The position numbers and the translations under genes are program-made. Shown here piece after piece: positions 33,690 through 42,491 of a stretch of DNA of 64,000 bases (positions are counted from its first letter, which is position 1; the number at the start of each line of letters is the position of its first letter). The stretch lies in contig CAZJAK010000001.1 of NCBI GenBank assembly GCA_964543935.1, positions 58,923 through 122,922 of the forward strand. Reading direction: 5' to 3'. Under the pieces are notes generated by a model. It was given only the letters and a program-made list of their open reading frames with translations, was not told the DNA's origin and made no database searches. The DNA comes from JAAYDK01 sp964543935 (lineage in GTDB: Bacteria; Spirochaetota; Spirochaetia; Sphaerochaetales; Sphaerochaetaceae).

Positions 33690-35312
33690 ATGAATAGATT
33701 CAAGTCGTGGTGGAAAGAGGGAATCATCTATCAAGTGTATCCACGTAGTTTCCAAGACGGGAATCATGACGGCACTGGCGATCTACAAGGGATCATCGAT
33801 CGATTAGATTATCTGCAATGGTTGGGAATTGTTGCGGTATGGCTTAGCCCGGTCTTTGAATCCCCCATGCGGGATTTTGGTTATGATGTAAGCGATTATC
33901 GGAAGATAGCGGATATTTTCGGTTCACAAGAGACCATGGAGGCCCTGATACAAGCAGCTCATGGACGGGGCATACGCATCCTGCTCGACATGGTGATCAA
34001 CCATACCTCTTCGGAGCACGCCTGGTTTCTAGAGAGTGCAACAGGAACAGATTCGCCGAAACGTGATTTCTATATATGGCACGATGGATTGAACAGGAAA
34101 GCACCCAATAACTGGAAGGCGGCCTTCGGTGGATCGGCATGGGAGTTCGAGCGGGCATCAGGTCAATATTACTTGCATTCCTTCTTACGGGAACAACCCG
34201 ATTTGAATTGGCGCAATCCGGATGTGGAACAAGCCGTGTTCGATGACATGAAATACTGGTTTGAGCGGGGAGTGGATGGTTTCCGTCTCGATGTAATCAA
34301 CCTCATCGTCAAAGATGGGCAATACAGGAACAATCCCTGCCACAAAGGAGCCACCATCCGGCCCTATGACATGCAACGCCACTTGTATGATCGTGACCAA
34401 CCAGAAGCACACCACGTATTGAAAAGGATGCGCCAGATGACCGATCGGTATGACCAAAGGATGCTTGTCGGTGAGATCATGGTCGATAAACCGGGTGATC
34501 CTGTTTTGGCGGCGTCGTACCAGGGCGAAGAGGCTGATGAATTGCATCTCGCTTTCGATTTCTCCTTCACCTATGCTCCTTGGGATGCCAGTCGATTCAG
34601 AAAGCTCGCCCAGGCTTGGTACGATGCGGCAGGAACGCACCGGTGGCCCTGTTGGGTTTTATCCAATCACGATGTGGTCAGGGCGTTCAGTCGTTTTGGG
34701 AATAATCAAGATCGTGCCCGTCTGAGCGCTTTGTTCTTACTTACTCAGAAAGGTACCCCGTTCATCTATTACGGGGAGGAAATCGGTATGCGCGACCTCC
34801 CGGTGGCTCCTTGGAACATCCACGACCCGGTCGGTAAGCGTTATTGGCCGTTCCATCCGGGACGCGATGGCCAGCGCCGGCCCATGCAATGGGGGTCTTC
34901 AAGCCAGTGGTCGTTTTCCACGCAAAAGCCATGGCTGCCGTATCATCCGTCGTGGAAACAATCGACTGTGGAATCTCAAAAAGGAGATCCGAATTCATTG
35001 CTGACTATGTACCGCAACCTCATCGCATTGCGCAACCATGACGATGCATTGCGCATGGGTGAGATCCGGTTCATCGACCATGACATTCCCGACGTGCTGG
35101 CTTATGTACGGGAACACGCTGCTTTGGTACGCCTTGTCCTGTTGAATTTTTCATTTAAAGAACGGGAGATTCCTTCGCATGTCATCGTAAAAGGTTTGGG
35201 CGATCCTGCGTTCAGGGTTTTGTTCTCAACCACGGGAAAACCAGTGAGAGAAGACAACACAGCCTTGGTGCTGGAAGGCTGCCAAGGCCTGTTGCTGTGC
35301 GAAGGGGAATGA
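33690..35312 (+). CDS. oligo-1,6-glucosidase (isomaltase-type), glycoside hydrolase family 13
   Basis: 540-residue cytoplasmic alpha-glucosidase. The TIM barrel starts WWKEGIIYQVYPRSF. Conserved regions are DMVINHTS, the nucleophile D201 in GFRLDVINLI, the acid/base E262 in VGEIM and the transition-state D328 in SNHD. V202 right after the nucleophile is the residue that marks alpha-1,6 (isomaltose) preference; maltases have threonine there. GGAG precedes the ATG at 33690. It lies downstream of the AT-rich par island on the same strand as the beta-glucosidase and may once have belonged to the same saccharide operon. Confidence 0.92.
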   Translation: MNRFKSWWKEGIIYQVYPRSFQDGNHDGTGDLQGIIDRLDYLQWLGIVAVWLSPVFESPMRDFGYDVSDYRKIADIFGSQETMEALIQAAHGRGIRILLDMVINHTSSEHAWFLESATGTDSPKRDFYIWHDGLNRKAPNNWKAAFGGSAWEFERASGQYYLHSFLREQPDLNWRNPDVEQAVFDDMKYWFERGVDGFRLDVINLIVKDGQYRNNPCHKGATIRPYDMQRHLYDRDQPEAHHVLKRMRQMTDRYDQRMLVGEIMVDKPGDPVLAASYQGEEADELHLAFDFSFTYAPWDASRFRKLAQAWYDAAGTHRWPCWVLSNHDVVRAFSRFGNNQDRARLSALFLLTQKGTPFIYYGEEIGMRDLPVAPWNIHDPVGKRYWPFHPGRDGQRRPMQWGSSSQWSFSTQKPWLPYHPSWKQSTVESQKGDPNSLLTMYRNLIALRNHDDALRMGEIRFIDHDIPDVLAYVREHAALVRLVLLNFSFKEREIPSHVIVKGLGDPAFRVLFSTTGKPVREDNTALVLEGCQGLLLCEGE

Positions 35313-35324
35313 CGGCAGAAAATC

Positions 35325-37445
35325 TTACAGCCGGAAAAGCAATTCCTCGTAGCCAGGAAAGGGCCAGGCATCTTTATCGGTAAAAGCCTCGAGCTGATCT
35401 ACTACTGCCCGGAGATCGGCCATCGCCTCGCAGACCACATCATGGTAGAAGCGCGCTTGTTCCAATGTATTGTCTTTGATCGCCAACGCTTGAGCGATTT
35501 TCACATGGAGTTGCCCACAGGTGCGTATGGCTGCGTTCAGGCCACGGGAGAGGAGACCGGCAATCTTTTCCAACTCGCAGGTTTCAAATCCCAAAGCTTT
35601 CTGGCTAGAAATGTCGTCACACAACTCCGACAAATAGCGGGTGACTGCCGGGACGATGCTCCTTTGGGACATCTCGACCATAACGCCAGCCTCGATGTTG
35701 ATTTGCTTGCTGTAGGTTTCCAAGTAGACATCTTGGTGTGATTCGAGCTCCTCGATCGTGAACACCCGTTGGCGGGTCAACATGGCGACGTTGTTTGGCT
35801 CGGTCAATTGCATGAGCGCGTCGACAGTGCAGCAGTAATTCGGCAGCCCTCTTTGAGCGGCTTCATCGAGCCACTGCTGCGAGTATCCGTTCCCATTGAA
35901 CACTACCCGCTTATGGTTGCGGTAGTACTCCTTGATGATGGCGATTGCTTCCGACTTTGAATCCTGTGAATGTTCAAGCCGGTCGGCAACCTCTTCGAAT
36001 ACATCGGCGACTGCGGCATTCAAATAGGTATTGGGAGTGGCGATCGATTGTGATGAACCCACCATCCTGAATTCAAATTTGTTGCCGGTGAATGCGAACG
36101 GAGAAGTCCGGTTGCGGTCGGTCATGTCCTTGGGCAAGCGGGGCAGGGCGTTCACGCCCAGTTTGAGCCATTCGCCATCGCGCTTGCGGTAAGGGATATC
36201 GGTTGAAAGGTGCTCGAGTATTTCCTGCAATTGCTCCCCAAGGTACATTGAAATAATGGCGGGAGGGGCTTCGTTGCGGCCCAAACGATGGTCGTTACCA
36301 GCCGTGGCGGCACTGGCCCTGATCAAACCGGCATACGAGTCGACCGCTTTGATCAACGATGTCAGCACGAGCAGGAATTGCATGTTGTCTTCCGGGCTTG
36401 CTCCGGGGACCAATAAATTTTGACCGTCATCCGTAGCAATGGACCAGTTGTTGTGCTTGCCGGAACCATTGATGCCTGCAAACGGCTTTTCATGCAGCAG
36501 AGCTTTCATGCCATGGCGGCGGGCAACGGATTTGAGGATCCTCATCAGCAACTGGTTTCGGTCGGTGGCCAAGTTGGCGGGATCGAACACCACAGCCAAT
36601 TCGAATTGGCCGGGAGCGACCTCCTTGTGCTGGGTTCTGGCCGGGATGCCTACCTTCCACAACTCATGGTTGAGCTCATGCATGAACACCATCACCCGGT
36701 CGCTTACCGAACCGTAATAATGGTCGTCCAGTTCTTGGCCTTTGGCGGCGAGATTGCCGAAAACAGTCCTGCCGGTCAAACGAAGGTCGGGTCGTTTCTC
36801 GTAATATTCACGGTCAACGAGAAAATACTCCTGTTCGGCTCCGACCGAGACGGTCACATGCCGAGCGGTAGTGTTTCCCAACGCCCGCAACATGCGTAGC
36901 GTCTGGCGCTCCAAAGCATCGCACGATCGCAACAAAGGTACTTTTTTATCCAAAGCTTGGCCGTTGTACGAGAAGAAAGCGGTCGGGATGTACAGGGTCT
37001 TGACCCCTTCGGTGTCTTTGATGAAAGCGGGGGAAGATACATCCCAAGCAGTGTATCCGCGTGCTTCGAAGGTGGCGCGCAACCCGCCGTTGGGGAACGA
37101 GGAGGCATCCGGTTCCCCTTGCATCAATTCACGGCCCGAAAATTCCATCAGCATGCGGCCTTTGCGGATGTTGACGAACGAGTCATGCTTTTCGGCGGTG
37201 GAACCGGTGAGCGGTTGGAACCAATGGGTGAAATGGGTGGCGCCCTTTTCAAGGGCCCAGTTCTTCATCACCTGAGCAACAGCCTCGGCCGTTTCAGGTT
37301 TCAAGTCTCCGCCATCGCGCTTGACTTGGAGGAATTGCTGATAGACTTCGCTTTGAAGGGCTTGTTTCAGGATTTCGTCATCGAAACAATAGCTTCCGAA
37401 AATCTCGGAGACAGGAGTGACCGAGTAATCGAACGGCGTCGTCAT
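35325..37445 (-). CDS. glnN: glutamine synthetase type III
   Basis: 706-residue GSIII (GlnN), the large form found in Bacteroidetes, some spirochaetes and cyanobacteria. It makes glutamine from glutamate, ammonia and ATP in the cytoplasm. The sequence shows THWFQPLTG, EKHDSF, SVGAEQEYFLVDREYY, ELNHELWKVGIPARTQHKE, the glutamate/ATP-site GINGSGKHNNWS, and NDHRLGRNEAPPAI. Start at 37445 with GGAGGAAAGC upstream. It lies alone, tail to tail with the GH13 gene. Its product feeds CarA, GlmS and other amidotransferases in the window. Confidence 0.96.
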   Translation of the reverse strand: MTTPFDYSVTPVSEIFGSYCFDDEILKQALQSEVYQQFLQVKRDGGDLKPETAEAVAQVMKNWALEKGATHFTHWFQPLTGSTAEKHDSFVNIRKGRMLMEFSGRELMQGEPDASSFPNGGLRATFEARGYTAWDVSSPAFIKDTEGVKTLYIPTAFFSYNGQALDKKVPLLRSCDALERQTLRMLRALGNTTARHVTVSVGAEQEYFLVDREYYEKRPDLRLTGRTVFGNLAAKGQELDDHYYGSVSDRVMVFMHELNHELWKVGIPARTQHKEVAPGQFELAVVFDPANLATDRNQLLMRILKSVARRHGMKALLHEKPFAGINGSGKHNNWSIATDDGQNLLVPGASPEDNMQFLLVLTSLIKAVDSYAGLIRASAATAGNDHRLGRNEAPPAIISMYLGEQLQEILEHLSTDIPYRKRDGEWLKLGVNALPRLPKDMTDRNRTSPFAFTGNKFEFRMVGSSQSIATPNTYLNAAVADVFEEVADRLEHSQDSKSEAIAIIKEYYRNHKRVVFNGNGYSQQWLDEAAQRGLPNYCCTVDALMQLTEPNNVAMLTRQRVFTIEELESHQDVYLETYSKQINIEAGVMVEMSQRSIVPAVTRYLSELCDDISSQKALGFETCELEKIAGLLSRGLNAAIRTCGQLHVKIAQALAIKDNTLEQARFYHDVVCEAMADLRAVVDQLEAFTDKDAWPFPGYEELLFRL

Positions 37446-37590
37446 GCTTTCCTCCCCAAGCGCTGGAAACACGGTTGTTGCAAAAACCACGATGTGCTGC
37501 AACATTCCACCGCATGAATGACGAAACAATATACCCATGCAACGAGTTGTGCAAGAGCGGTGTGGTACATTCGTTCAGGATTGTGTTTTC

Positions 37591-38304
37591 TCAACGGGTT
37601 TTGCCCAAGTAGGCAGCTTTGATCTGTTCGTTCTCCAGCAACTCGCGACCGGTTCCCTCCATGATGATCGTCCCGGTCTGCAGAACGTAGCCGCGGGTGG
37701 CCGTCTTCAAAGCAATGTTGGCGTTTTGTTCAATCAACAACACCGTGACACCGGCTTCGTTGATCCGCTTGATGATGGAAAAAATTTCCTTGACCACCAG
37801 CGGAGCCAATCCCAAAGAGGGTTCGTCCATCATGATCAAGCGGGGATTGGCCATCAGCGCCCGCCCGACCGCCAACATCTGCTGTTCACCTCCGGAAAGT
37901 GTCCCGGCCAATTGCCAATGGCGTTCCTTCAACCTGGGAAACAATCCGTATACTCGCTCGAGGTTGTTCTCTACCGCAGTTTCTTGTTGCAAATACCCGC
38001 CCAACCGCAAGTTCTCCAATGTGGTGAGGTTGGGGAATACCCGTCGGCCTTCCGGGACCAAGACGATCCCTTTGCCGACGATTTTCTGGGTATCCAGCCC
38101 ATTGAGCCGAGTCCCGTCATAGGTGATGGATCCGCCCGTGATGGATACCAAGCCCATGATTGAACGGAGCGTGGTTGATTTCCCAGCTCCGTTGGCTCCG
38201 ATCAAGGTGACGATTTCATGTTCCTGCACCTCGAAAGAGATGCCGTTGAGGGCCACGATGCCGCCATAACAGACCGTGAGGTCGCGGATTTCCAACAAGC
38301 TCAT
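37591..38304 (-). CDS. livF: branched-chain amino acid ABC transporter ATPase LivF
   Basis: 237-residue cytoplasmic ATP-binding subunit. Walker A is GANGAGKST, the Q-loop region VLVPEGRRVFPNLTT is typical of LivF, the signature is LSGGEQQ, and Walker B is RLIMMDEPSLGL. Last gene of livKHMGF; the start overlaps the livG stop by 4 bases. Confidence 0.95.
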   Translation of the reverse strand: MSLLEIRDLTVCYGGIVALNGISFEVQEHEIVTLIGANGAGKSTTLRSIMGLVSITGGSITYDGTRLNGLDTQKIVGKGIVLVPEGRRVFPNLTTLENLRLGGYLQQETAVENNLERVYGLFPRLKERHWQLAGTLSGGEQQMLAVGRALMANPRLIMMDEPSLGLAPLVVKEIFSIIKRINEAGVTVLLIEQNANIALKTATRGYVLQTGTIIMEGTGRELLENEQIKAAYLGKTR

Positions 38305-39137
38305 TCTTCCACCCCCAGGTAGGCTCTGATGACGGCAGGATCGTTCTGAACCTCTTTTGGAGTACCGACAGCAATGGTTTTTCCATAATCGAGCACATAG
38401 ATCTTGTCTGAGATGTCCATCACCAAGTTCATGTGGTGCTCGATCAAGAAGATGGTCAGTTTGAACGAATCCTTGATCTGTTGGATGAACAGGGCCAGTT
38501 CCTCTGTCTCCTTGGGGTTCATCCCGGCAGCAGGTTCATCGAGCAACAACAGCGATGGTTTGGTGGCCAACGCTCGTGCTATCTCAAGACGGCGTTGTTT
38601 GCCATACGGCAGGGAAGAGGCTTTCTCAGCGCTGTGGCCTGCCAAACCAACCGTAGCAAGGAGATCTTCGGACTCCCTTTGCATGGAACGCTCCTCATGG
38701 AGGTTCAACCTGAACGTGGCTTTGAACATACCCGATTGGATTCTGCAGTGCTTGGCGATCAGGACATTCTCGAAAACCGTGAGGTCCTTGAACAAGCGGA
38801 TGTTTTGGAAGGTGCGGGCCATCCCCAAGCGGGTGATTTTATCGGGTGTGTTCACGACTTGGCGAGTGAAGACAGTTGAGTCACTGCCGTTGTAGATTTT
38901 TCTCATCTTGGCACGCGGATGGTTCTCTCCGATGACATGGTCGTTGAAGACGACCTTGCCATTGGTCGGAGTGTACCCTCCGGTGATGACGTTGAAAGCG
39001 GTTGTCTTGCCAGCTCCGTTGGGCCCGATCAACGCGGTGATCTTGTCGCGCTCAATCTCGATGTTCAGGTCATCGACGGCAACGACACCCCCGAACTGCA
39101 TGGTCAGATGCTCGGTCCTCAATACGATGTCGCTCAT
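38301..39137 (-). CDS. livG: branched-chain amino acid ABC transporter ATPase LivG
   Basis: 278 residues. Walker A is GPNGAGKTT, then GMARTFQNIRLF (LivG-type Q loop), the signature segment LPYGKQRRLEIARAL, Walker B LLLLDEPAAGMNP, and the H-loop IEHHM. The start at 39137 has GGGAGG upstream and overlaps the livM stop by 4 bases; a longer in-frame start at 39194 lies inside livM and is rejected. Confidence 0.95.
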   Translation of the reverse strand: MSDIVLRTEHLTMQFGGVVAVDDLNIEIERDKITALIGPNGAGKTTAFNVITGGYTPTNGKVVFNDHVIGENHPRAKMRKIYNGSDSTVFTRQVVNTPDKITRLGMARTFQNIRLFKDLTVFENVLIAKHCRIQSGMFKATFRLNLHEERSMQRESEDLLATVGLAGHSAEKASSLPYGKQRRLEIARALATKPSLLLLDEPAAGMNPKETEELALFIQQIKDSFKLTIFLIEHHMNLVMDISDKIYVLDYGKTIAVGTPKEVQNDPAVIRAYLGVEE

Positions 39138-40267
39138 TGGGCACCTCCCGCCGGCTTGCCTTTGCGTTTGAATCGCGCCAGCAGTTTGTCCCAACCGAAC
39201 TCAGCCGTACCCATGAGGCCCCGGCGGTAGATCAGCACGACCACCATCAAGAGGATGGAGAATATGATCATCCTGAAACCAGTCCTGAACAACGGAACCT
39301 TCCATCCGAACACCACCAGCGGTTGGTCGAAAAACCGTAGCCACCATTCTTTCGATGCTGTGACCAAAAAGGCTGCCAGCACGCTGCCGGTCACGCTGCC
39401 GATTCCGCCGATCACCACGATCAGCAAAATGTCGTAAGTGAGCGAGATCGAGAATGTCTTGGCCTCGATGGACCGCATGTAGATCGCCAGCAACCCTCCA
39501 GCCAAAGCCGAGAAGAACGAACTGGCAATGAAACTCATCGATTTGTGCTTGAACAAGTTGATCCCCATCGCTTCGGCGGCGATCTCATCCTCCCTGATGG
39601 CCATGAAGGCACGGCCATAGGAACTGCGGATCAGCAGCATGACGATGAAGATGCACAATGCCGAGATGATGAACGGAGTCAGCATCGGCGGGACAAGGTC
39701 ACCGAGCAGCGGGGGAAATCCTGGGATTTTATTCAGGCCGTAAGATCCGTTGGTGATGCTGTCGAGTTGGGGGGATGAGAACAAGGCTCTGATGATTTCC
39801 GACAAACCCAACGTTGCGATCGCCAAGTAATCGCTTTTCAACCTGAGCACTGCGACTCCGACCAACGCAGCCAACAGAGCGGCCAACAAAGCCCCGGCCA
39901 CCAAAGCGAGATAGGGATAGATGCTTTGGAACCAAGGCGGCAATTCAGCTAGGAACATCTTGAGCGCTTTGACGTGCGGGTTGACGCCGGTCATGTAATA
40001 GACGCCTTCCAAGCTTTTGACCGGAATGAGCAGGATGGCGGTGACGTAAGCCCCGATCGACATGAAGCCGGCCTGTCCCAAGCTGAACAGCCCGGTAAAG
40101 CCGTTCAACAAATTCATGGAAACGGCCACCAACGCCAAGATGGCGCTCTTTTGCAGGATGGAAACGAGCATGCCGTTCTTGGATTGGTTGAAGCTCAGCC
40201 AATAGAGCAGGGCGACAGCGAGTAAAATCGTCGCAATGGTCAGGACAGAGTTTCGACGTATGCGCAT
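39134..40267 (-). CDS. livM: branched-chain amino acid ABC transporter permease LivM
   Basis: 377-residue inner-membrane permease with about nine or ten hydrophobic segments, including LNGFTGLFSLGQAGFMSIGAY and the cytoplasmic coupling-loop region IREDEIAAEAMGIN. The C terminus is a short basic tail. Start at 40267, two bases after livH; the longer open frame to 40474 is livH antiframe. Confidence 0.94.
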   Translation of the reverse strand: MRIRRNSVLTIATILLAVALLYWLSFNQSKNGMLVSILQKSAILALVAVSMNLLNGFTGLFSLGQAGFMSIGAYVTAILLIPVKSLEGVYYMTGVNPHVKALKMFLAELPPWFQSIYPYLALVAGALLAALLAALVGVAVLRLKSDYLAIATLGLSEIIRALFSSPQLDSITNGSYGLNKIPGFPPLLGDLVPPMLTPFIISALCIFIVMLLIRSSYGRAFMAIREDEIAAEAMGINLFKHKSMSFIASSFFSALAGGLLAIYMRSIEAKTFSISLTYDILLIVVIGGIGSVTGSVLAAFLVTASKEWWLRFFDQPLVVFGWKVPLFRTGFRMIIFSILLMVVVLIYRRGLMGTAEFGWDKLLARFKRKGKPAGGAQ

Positions 40268-40269
40268 GA

Positions 40270-41151
40270 CTACACCTTCTCCACGGTTTTCTCGCCGAAC
40301 AAGCCGGTCGGTCGAACGAGCAGCATCACGATCAGCAGGATGAAGGTGAAGGCATCGGAGTAGGTCGAGTAACCTACGGCGACCAACAGGGTTTCCATGA
40401 TTCCGATGAAGAAACCACCGATGACCGCACCAGGGATGTTTCCTATGCCCCCGAATACGGCGGCTACGAAACATTTCAAGCCAGGCAAGGTGCCGGAGAA
40501 CGGAGTGACCGACATGCGGTCGGTGAAGTACAGGATGGAGCCGATTCCCGCAAGCAACGATCCGATGGCGAATGTCGTGGTGATGATGGCGTTGATGTCG
40601 ATCCCCATGAGTTTGGCAGTTTCAAAGTCTTTGCTCACCGCCCGCATCGCCATGCCGGTCTTGGTCCGGTTGACGAGCACCATCAACAACGCCACCAGTA
40701 CGATGGTGAGCACCGGAGTGATGACCGTCACCAGGGAAGCGCTCAATTCACCGACTTGGAAGATTCGTTTAAGCAACGGGATTTCGGGATACCCGCGCGG
40801 GATTGCCGTGAATAAGTAGGTCGCAAGGTTCTGCAATAAGTACGATACGCTGATTGCGCTGATCATGATCGACATGCGGGGGGAGGATCGCAACGGCTTG
40901 TAAGCGACCCGCTCGATACCCACTCCGATGCCGACGGTGATCAGCAATGTGATGACGATGGCGATCGGCCAAGGGAAGGTCACCATGGAGAAAATCATGA
41001 AATAACCCGCCATCATGAAAATGTCGCCGTGGGCAAAGTTAATCAAACGGAGAATGCCATAAACCAACGTGTATCCGATGGCGATGAGTCCATAGGCTCC
41101 CCCCAGCGAGATTCCTGTCAAACAATGTTGCAGGATCGTTGTCATGCTCAT
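40270..41151 (-). CDS. livH: branched-chain amino acid ABC transporter permease LivH
   Basis: 293-residue permease partner of LivM with about eight hydrophobic segments. Family motifs are GGAYGLIAIGYTLVYGILRLINFAHGD and MRAVSKDFETAKLMGIDIN (the coupling loop). GGAGG lies 7 bases before the ATG at 41151. It follows livK after a hairpin terminator. Confidence 0.95.
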   Translation of the reverse strand: MSMTTILQHCLTGISLGGAYGLIAIGYTLVYGILRLINFAHGDIFMMAGYFMIFSMVTFPWPIAIVITLLITVGIGVGIERVAYKPLRSSPRMSIMISAISVSYLLQNLATYLFTAIPRGYPEIPLLKRIFQVGELSASLVTVITPVLTIVLVALLMVLVNRTKTGMAMRAVSKDFETAKLMGIDINAIITTTFAIGSLLAGIGSILYFTDRMSVTPFSGTLPGLKCFVAAVFGGIGNIPGAVIGGFFIGIMETLLVAVGYSTYSDAFTFILLIVMLLVRPTGLFGEKTVEKV

Positions 41152-41184
41152 CGAATAGCCTCCATTTCGGCTGAGTACTGGACA

Positions 41185-41225
41185 GACAAAACATGCCGGG
41201 ACGGAGCATGTTCCACCCCGGCATG
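41185..41225 (-). terminator. partial terminator between livK and livH
   Basis: On the minus strand, CATGCCGGG (41225-41217) pairs with CCCGGCATG (41200-41192), followed by TTTTGTC. A 9-bp GC-rich stem with a short T-run between binding-protein and permease genes usually lowers downstream expression, so that the binding protein is in excess. Confidence 0.8.
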
Positions 41226-41239
41226 CCTGAGAAGAGTGA

Positions 41240-42403
41240 TTACTTGATGCTTACGGTCTTGAGGAACTTGAATTGGCCGTTTTGAACAATCTTGATGAAC
41301 GCCATGTTCTTGGCGGCGTCTCCGTTCGCATCGAACACGATCCGGCCCGTCACGCCTTCCACCTCAACGCCGACCAGCGCGTCGCGGATTGCCGTCCCCT
41401 TGGAGGAATTGGCTTTCTCGATGGCCTTGATGGCGGTGATGTAAGCGTCGTACCCGAGGGCCGAGACAGCCGGGATGATGTCGGGCTGTTTGTTCTCGAC
41501 CAAGAATTTCTTGAATCCCTGAATAAACTTGGCAGCTTCGGGGGTGGCTGGGTCGGCATCGTCGAAGAACGTGGATAATGCCACGCCCTCAGCGCTGGCT
41601 CCGGCGTTCTCGATGATGGACGAGTTTTCCCATGTGTCGCCAGCCATGATCTTGGCGGTGATACCGAGTTCCCTGGCTTGCTTGATGATCAACGGGGCGG
41701 TCGCAATCGAGGACGGGGCGAAGATCACGTCCGGAGCGGCGGCCTTGATGTTGGTCAAGATCGATTTGAAATCGGTGGTGTTGGTCTGGAACTGCTGCTC
41801 GCTGACCACTTTCCCGCCGAGGTCGAGGTAGGCTTTCTTGAAGAAATTGCCCAGACCAGATGAGTAATCATCGCCGAGTTGGGTGATGATGGCGGCTTTC
41901 TTGGCCCCTTCTTGCCAAGCGTAGTTGGCCATGACTGTTCCTTGGAACGGATCCAAGAAACAAACCCTGAAGTAATAATCGTTGCCGAAAGTCACCTGCG
42001 GGTTGGTGCAGGAGGCTCCGATGGCGGGGACCTTGTTGTCGGCGAAGATTGCACCGGCAGCGATGGAGACACCCGAGCCATACGAACCGAGCACCACCGA
42101 TGCACCCGCACTGATCAAGCTCTGGGCAGCGGTGACTGCCTCGGTCTTGTCCGACTTGTTGTCGGCTTCCACCAAGCGCACCTTGTAATCCTGACCGTTG
42201 ATCTTCACGGTCGGATAGACTTGGTTGGCATAGCGCATGCCGAGCACCTCTTGGTATCCTCCGCCGCCATTCTCTCCCGTCAGCGGTTCGAATACCCCGA
42301 TCACAATCTCTTTCGCTCCACTCTGCTGTTCAGTCCCTCCAGCTGCACTCACGAACTGGCATGCAAGAAGAGCGATCAACAGACACACAGCAATCCGTTT
42401 CAT
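41240..42403 (-). CDS. livK: branched-chain amino acid ABC transporter substrate-binding protein LivK
   Basis: 387-residue exported binding protein of the Leu/Ile/Val receptor family (PEP-type receptor ligand-binding fold). The signal peptide MKRIAVCLLIALLACQFVSA is followed by GGTEQQ. The family core is GVFEPLTGENGGGGYQEVLG and AQSLISAGASVVLGSYGSG. A lipobox (LLAC) is possible, but cleavage after SAA is equally plausible. GGAGGAG precedes the ATG at 42403. First gene of livKHMGF. Confidence 0.94.
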   Translation of the reverse strand: MKRIAVCLLIALLACQFVSAAGGTEQQSGAKEIVIGVFEPLTGENGGGGYQEVLGMRYANQVYPTVKINGQDYKVRLVEADNKSDKTEAVTAAQSLISAGASVVLGSYGSGVSIAAGAIFADNKVPAIGASCTNPQVTFGNDYYFRVCFLDPFQGTVMANYAWQEGAKKAAIITQLGDDYSSGLGNFFKKAYLDLGGKVVSEQQFQTNTTDFKSILTNIKAAAPDVIFAPSSIATAPLIIKQARELGITAKIMAGDTWENSSIIENAGASAEGVALSTFFDDADPATPEAAKFIQGFKKFLVENKQPDIIPAVSALGYDAYITAIKAIEKANSSKGTAIRDALVGVEVEGVTGRIVFDANGDAAKNMAFIKIVQNGQFKFLKTVSIK

Positions 42404-42454
42404 AGATACTCCTCCATTGGTATGAGATAAGGATATGACAATTATGGTCGCGAA

Positions 42455-42469
42455 TTGTGCGCCGCACAA
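42455..42469. promoter_or_regulatory. TTGTGC-GCC-GCACAA inverted repeat upstream of livK
   Basis: A perfect 6-bp inverted repeat with a 3-base centre, 52 bases upstream of livK and 23 bases after the glmS stop. No T-run follows on the relevant strand, so a protein site is more likely than a terminator. Function unknown. Confidence 0.4.
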
Positions 42470-42491
42470 CAAAAATCATCCGGATTCGTTG

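Noticed and set aside
42455..42469. Terminator for glmS at the TTGTGC/GCACAA repeat
   Set aside because: There is no T-run after the stem in the glmS direction; the T-run is on the wrong side.
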